64,000 bases of DNA, taken from contig NZ_RYYV01000015.1 in the NCBI RefSeq assembly GCF_003977665.1, forward strand, positions 1 to 64,000, in the 5' to 3' direction. Each line of letters opens with the position of its first letter. Positions within the stretch are counted from its first letter, which is position 1. Both the position numbers and the translations under genes were made by a program. The stretch is from Dyella choica. Lineage in GTDB: Bacteria; Pseudomonadota; Gammaproteobacteria; Xanthomonadales; Rhodanobacteraceae. The notes under the pieces are model-generated. The model was not told the origin of the DNA. It worked only from the letters and a program-made list of their open reading frames with translations, and searched no databases. Shown here in pieces: positions 63,501 to 64,000 of the stretch.

Positions 63501-63703
63501 AGTCGGATGGGCATTGGGGGGTGGCAGGCATGCGCGAACGCGCGGCGAAACTCGGCGGCCGGCTGAGCATCCGCGGCGCGGATTCACGGGGCACGACGGT
63601 TGAGCTGAGCCTGTCCAGGCATGCGGCCTATGCCATCCCATCGTCGATCAAGCGGCGCTGGCTTCAGCGCAGACTGTCCGGCGGTTACAGCAATCCTCAT
63701 TGA
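60596..63703 (+). CDS. two-component sensor kinase with beta-propeller (Reg_prop/Y_Y_Y/HisKA_3)
   Basis: About 1035 residues. A signal or anchor helix (WSLVCLLMAGLCFAPVAMPA) leads to a periplasmic propeller of two-component-regulator repeats (QTPDGFLWFATPNGLYRFDG, then ANGDLWIGYTF-like EPNGDLWIGYTFGGA and others up to about residue 670). Next are a Y_Y_Y domain (about 690-760), a transmembrane helix (about 775-793), and HisKA_3 with His818 (ARDLHDTLLQGMQG) plus HATPase (DNGIGI, GVAGMRERA). Such sensors often detect oligosaccharides or small organics. The start is uncertain: the frame is open from 60485 with several Met codons, none with a decisive ribosome site. Confidence 0.88.
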   Translation: MGSRVARSCFMGMHAAGIAALVSARRRVRQQLRWSLVCLLMAGLCFAPVAMPAEPPHTVAPLSSQTPFRLQLDQLQHRAYLSRDGAPSSSTAIAQTPDGFLWFATPNGLYRFDGVRFDKSVTSLLPSTNIFSLYAEPNGDLWIGYTFGGASVLHEGTPSNIPVSDLPGGSVIGFVRTADKTLWLATTHGVAMQRGDRWETLGPSQGYPGHHPQWFGSIHGDIYLFDSDSAYVLDQHNHQFHSTDYGRAKHDLLGLPPDATWSKSHNPYWAGLRDPSGTLWFTREGQEGITRLRWGGASASPSSEEHFVQRDGLSGQFVLLYFMDRESNVWAATETGVDRFTVGKFTPVRFPNSMTNLTVAADAKGGVWVGSLREYALYLKGDEDPVRVADFGLGADCSTVDRQGTVWMPGRNDLESYDGSHVTHVAPPPGTLADEHGEQVLQACQGIAQDGAGDLWVSIAKVGVFRRSRGTWTLNGGLKALPEGPAIRVLGDASGRIWLTYPGSRIALVEQDSVKLYSITDGLNVGNVLALDVRGTHVWATGDIGVAYLSPSGTFISLVGKGGNSFRDMSGVVETRTGELWLNGPDGVYRVSAGELAKWFRQSGYTPAYELFSQADGIRGVPLPIRPGPSMAQSSDGRIWVATKQNLSWVDPAHIRRNTIAPDVAINSLTAAKSTWPAASVPPLPPTMHGVHIAYTAPVMSMPERAHFRYRLKEVDGDWQDDGGRREVFYANMQPGSYHFEVVALNEDGVPSRQAAKLNFTITPAFYQTSWFKGLMACVVALALSLLYMLRLRFIERRYQLLMEERLAERERIARDLHDTLLQGMQGMLLQVEMLSNSRELSDAQRQRVTRIEEKMRGVLIEGRDAISSLRQAQSGHANLMAKLEAIGNDATIRSSTHYSVRVEGESLPLRPEVCEETIAIVRESVINAFKHAKAEWVLVSVYYTPRAFIANVTDNGIGITEQKIQQQQSDGHWGVAGMRERAAKLGGRLSIRGADSRGTTVELSLSRHAAYAIPSSIKRRWLQRRLSGGYSNPH

Positions 63704-63717
63704 TTTCTCAACGCTGC

Positions 63718-63791
63718 GTAGGCTGGGTTGCAAAACCCAGCCTCGCCATGCAAGCAACACTTGCGATGCTGGGATTGTCATCCCAGCCTAC
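63718..63791. repeat. paired palindrome (REP-like) element
   Basis: GTAGGCTGGGTTGCAAAACC (left arm with paired changes keeping the hairpin) and partner ending GTCATCCCAGCCTAC, between convergent genes. Confidence 0.9.
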
Positions 63792-63804
63792 GTCATGACT
63801 TCAT

Positions 63805-64000
63805 TTATGCAGGCGCGCCATCGAGGAAAACATACAGCGCCGCAATCTTCCCATCGCGCACGATGATCACGTCCACGCCGGTATATTCGGGTTCTTCGCC
63901 GCGCGGGCCGGAGCCCCAGGCCAGGCGACCGGCGTTGTGCAGGGCCTGGGCTTCGCCGTGCGGTGTATAGGCGAAATGCGGGTGCGTCGCGCGAAGATCT
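63805..64000 (-). CDS. C-terminus of a SnoaL/NTF2-like protein (runs off the window)
   Basis: The last 65 codons of a gene entering from the right edge, ending at TAA 63807-63805. GRLAWGSGPRGEEPEYTGVD and VIIVRDGKIAALYVFLDG are the C-terminal sheet of the NTF2/SnoaL-like cone fold, used by polyketide cyclases, isomerases and many uncharacterised small proteins. Converges on the propeller kinase. The start and full function are outside the window. Confidence 0.8.
   Translation of the reverse strand, partial: DLRATHPHFAYTPHGEAQALHNAGRLAWGSGPRGEEPEYTGVDVIIVRDGKIAALYVFLDGAPA

Overview
The window looks like chromosome of a high-GC gammaproteobacterium of the Xanthomonadales, most likely a Rhodanobacteraceae relative (Dyella, Rhodanobacter, Luteibacter or similar). 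This is inferred from gene content and order: folP-glmM, tpiA-secG-tRNA-Leu(GAG), prfB near lysS, recJ next to an RpfE-type gene, and a dense family of paired short palindromes between genes. No 16S gene is present, so the genus is not decided.

Layout. 1-4.9 kb is an accessory stretch ending at tRNA-Leu(GAG). It holds the edge of a possible transposase gene, small hypotheticals, a 613-bp direct duplication that brackets a HigB/HigA-type toxin-antitoxin pair, and an orphan HigA antitoxin. 5-14 kb is housekeeping: secG, tpiA, glmM, folP, orn and sbcB, interrupted by a short-chain dehydrogenase, a VIT1/CCC1-type transporter and a 2-oxoglutarate dioxygenase. 14-18.6 kb has a DUF2461 gene, lysS and prfB, the last with the classical RF2 +1 frameshift. 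18.8-22.2 kb is a compact four-gene operon of secreted or membrane-anchored proteins I cannot assign. 22.3-27.5 kb has a CPBP protease, an oxidoreductase with a divergent HTH regulator, and asnB preceded by what looks like an asparagine-codon attenuator. 27.7-44.5 kb is mostly core: recJ, rpfE-like, yheS, the aguA/aguB putrescine route, a TraB-family protein, a diheme cytochrome c, nfuA, phhB, rluC and rne. 44.5-64 kb begins with a GacA-type regulator and tRNA-Leu(UAA), then becomes a catabolic and signalling region.

How genes work together. The catabolic region has a CoA-transferase/enoyl-CoA hydratase/acyl-CoA dehydrogenase/hydroxyacyl dehydrogenase operon that could activate and oxidise one carboxylic acid. 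It continues with a YoaK-type membrane protein and an outer-membrane porin. Next come an exported VOC protein, DoxX, an amidohydrolase, XapX and an isochorismatase-family hydrolase. The region ends with a NarL-type response regulator, two HisKA_3 kinases (one short, one with a propeller sensor) and an MFS transporter.

The observations I rate highest are the candidate asnB attenuator (an Asn-rich leader peptide followed by a strong terminator), the unassigned four-gene envelope operon at 18.8-22.2 kb, the duplication around the toxin-antitoxin pair, and two dispersed repeat families. Many long open frames antisense to real genes were discarded as GC-driven shadows.
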